A DNA stretch of 6,307 bases, from assembly GCA_948750805.1 (NCBI GenBank), contig CAPZYV010000053.1:1-6307 (forward strand), read 5' to 3'. A program made the position numbers and the translations under genes. A model generated the notes under the pieces. It was not told the DNA's origin and did no database searches. It worked only from the letters and a program-made list of their open reading frames with translations. Every line of letters starts with the position of its first letter. The stretch's first letter is position 1. The DNA is from an uncultured Bacilli bacterium (GTDB taxonomy: Bacteria > Bacillota_I > Bacilli_A > RF39 > UBA660). Below, piece by piece: positions 5,985-6,307 of this stretch.

Positions 5985-6307
5985 ATGAAAAGAAAAAGTG
6001 TGTTATGGGGAATTTTATTAATTATAGTAGGTGTCTTATTTTTAGGAAATAGTCTTGATATTTGGCATATTAATTTATTTTTTAAAGGATGGTGGACTTT
6101 ATTTATTATAATTCCTTCAATTATAGGATTACTTGATAAAGAAAATATGAGTGGGTCTATAATTTCTTTAGTCATAGGTGTACTTTTATTACTTGCCTCA
6201 CAAGGAATTATTTCTTGGAATAAAATTTGGAAAATATTTATGCCAATTTTAGTTATTGTAATTGGAATTACCTTGATTTTTAGAAGTTTTAAAAAGCCTA
6301 AAATGAA
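5985..6307 (+). CDS. LiaF transmembrane-domain (DUF5668-like) membrane protein, 3' end missing
   Basis: The frame runs from ATG 5985 to the window end without a stop: 107 complete codons of a longer gene. The protein is strongly hydrophobic with four predicted membrane helices at about 5-24, 32-50, 58-77 and 80-100, each pair joined by short loops. The start KRKSVLWGILLIIVGVLFLG and the phrase GWWTLFIIIPSIIGLLD (35-51) are typical of the LiaF/LiaI transmembrane domain (DUF5668) of Bacillota. Full LiaF proteins have a cytosolic C-terminal adhesin-like domain and restrain the LiaRS cell-envelope stress system; short versions have only the membrane part. Which applies here cannot be seen, though the basic FRSFKKPK after helix 4 would face the cytoplasm. 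It has its own promoter and is probably unrelated to the ATPase operon. A 68-codon frame on the opposite strand (5969-6175) is only its shadow. Confidence 0.8.
   Translation, partial: MKRKSVLWGILLIIVGVLFLGNSLDIWHINLFFKGWWTLFIIIPSIIGLLDKENMSGSIISLVIGVLLLLASQGIISWNKIWKIFMPILVIVIGITLIFRSFKKPKM

Noticed and set aside
5969..6175. A 68-codon open frame on the - strand.
   Set aside because: It lies opposite the LiaF-like gene, which has a strong promoter, a ribosome binding site and a convincing membrane-protein sequence; the - strand product has no recognisable domain.
1..6307. Mycoplasma-type genetic code with TGA read as tryptophan.
   Set aside because: All tryptophans in the genes use TGG and no gene needs TGA read-through. 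The six stops seen are TAA or TAG, but six is too few to infer anything from the absence of TGA.
1..6307. CRISPR array, tRNA, rRNA, transposase or attachment site.
   Set aside because: I found no regularly spaced repeats, no cloverleaf-like sequence, no transposase or integrase motif and no paired att-like repeats.

Overview
The window is very AT-rich (roughly a quarter GC by eye) and every gene I can support lies on the + strand. Strong Shine-Dalgarno sites, short AT-rich spacers, TTA/AAA/AAT-heavy codon use, a YmfF/YmfH (NCBI: YfmF/YfmH) M16 peptidase pair and a LiaF-type membrane protein point to a low-GC Bacillota, class Bacilli. It is probably one of the uncultured gut Bacilli or Erysipelotrichia/Acholeplasma-like lineages; that placement is inference. 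Tryptophan is encoded by TGG throughout and no TGA is read through, so the genetic code looks standard rather than Mycoplasma-type.

Layout. (1) Positions 1-1549: the 3' end of a yfmF-like gene overlaps a complete yfmH-like M16 metalloprotease gene with an intact HxxEH zinc motif. A small hairpin with a T-run sits exactly on the yfmH stop codon. (2) Positions 1561-3317: an aldo/keto-reductase-fold protein with its own good promoter has lost two of the four catalytic residues. An AraC-family regulator with a GyrI-like effector domain follows, expressed from its own promoter with an ultrashort or absent leader. A two-part terminator hairpin is built into the last codons of the regulator. (3) Positions 3363-5929: a two-gene operon separated by 2 bp. 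The first gene encodes a soluble HerA/TraG/VirB4-type P-loop ATPase. The second encodes a 232-aa protein whose C-terminal half is a cysteine-, asparagine- and serine-rich imperfect repeat, perhaps a small beta-solenoid. No relaxase, integrase, pilus or other conjugation gene is visible. This pair is the best candidate for an undescribed system. (4) Positions 5940-6307: a strong extended -10 promoter and the start of a LiaF/DUF5668-type four-helix membrane protein, cut by the window end.

How the genes work together. YfmF/YfmH are a paired M16 protease unit linked in Bacillus to 5-aminopentanol modification of elongation factor P. The AKR-like protein and the AraC regulator may form a small sensor/regulator pair, judged only by adjacency. 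The ATPase and the Cys-rich protein are almost certainly cotranscribed and so probably act in one process, but the sequence does not reveal the substrate.
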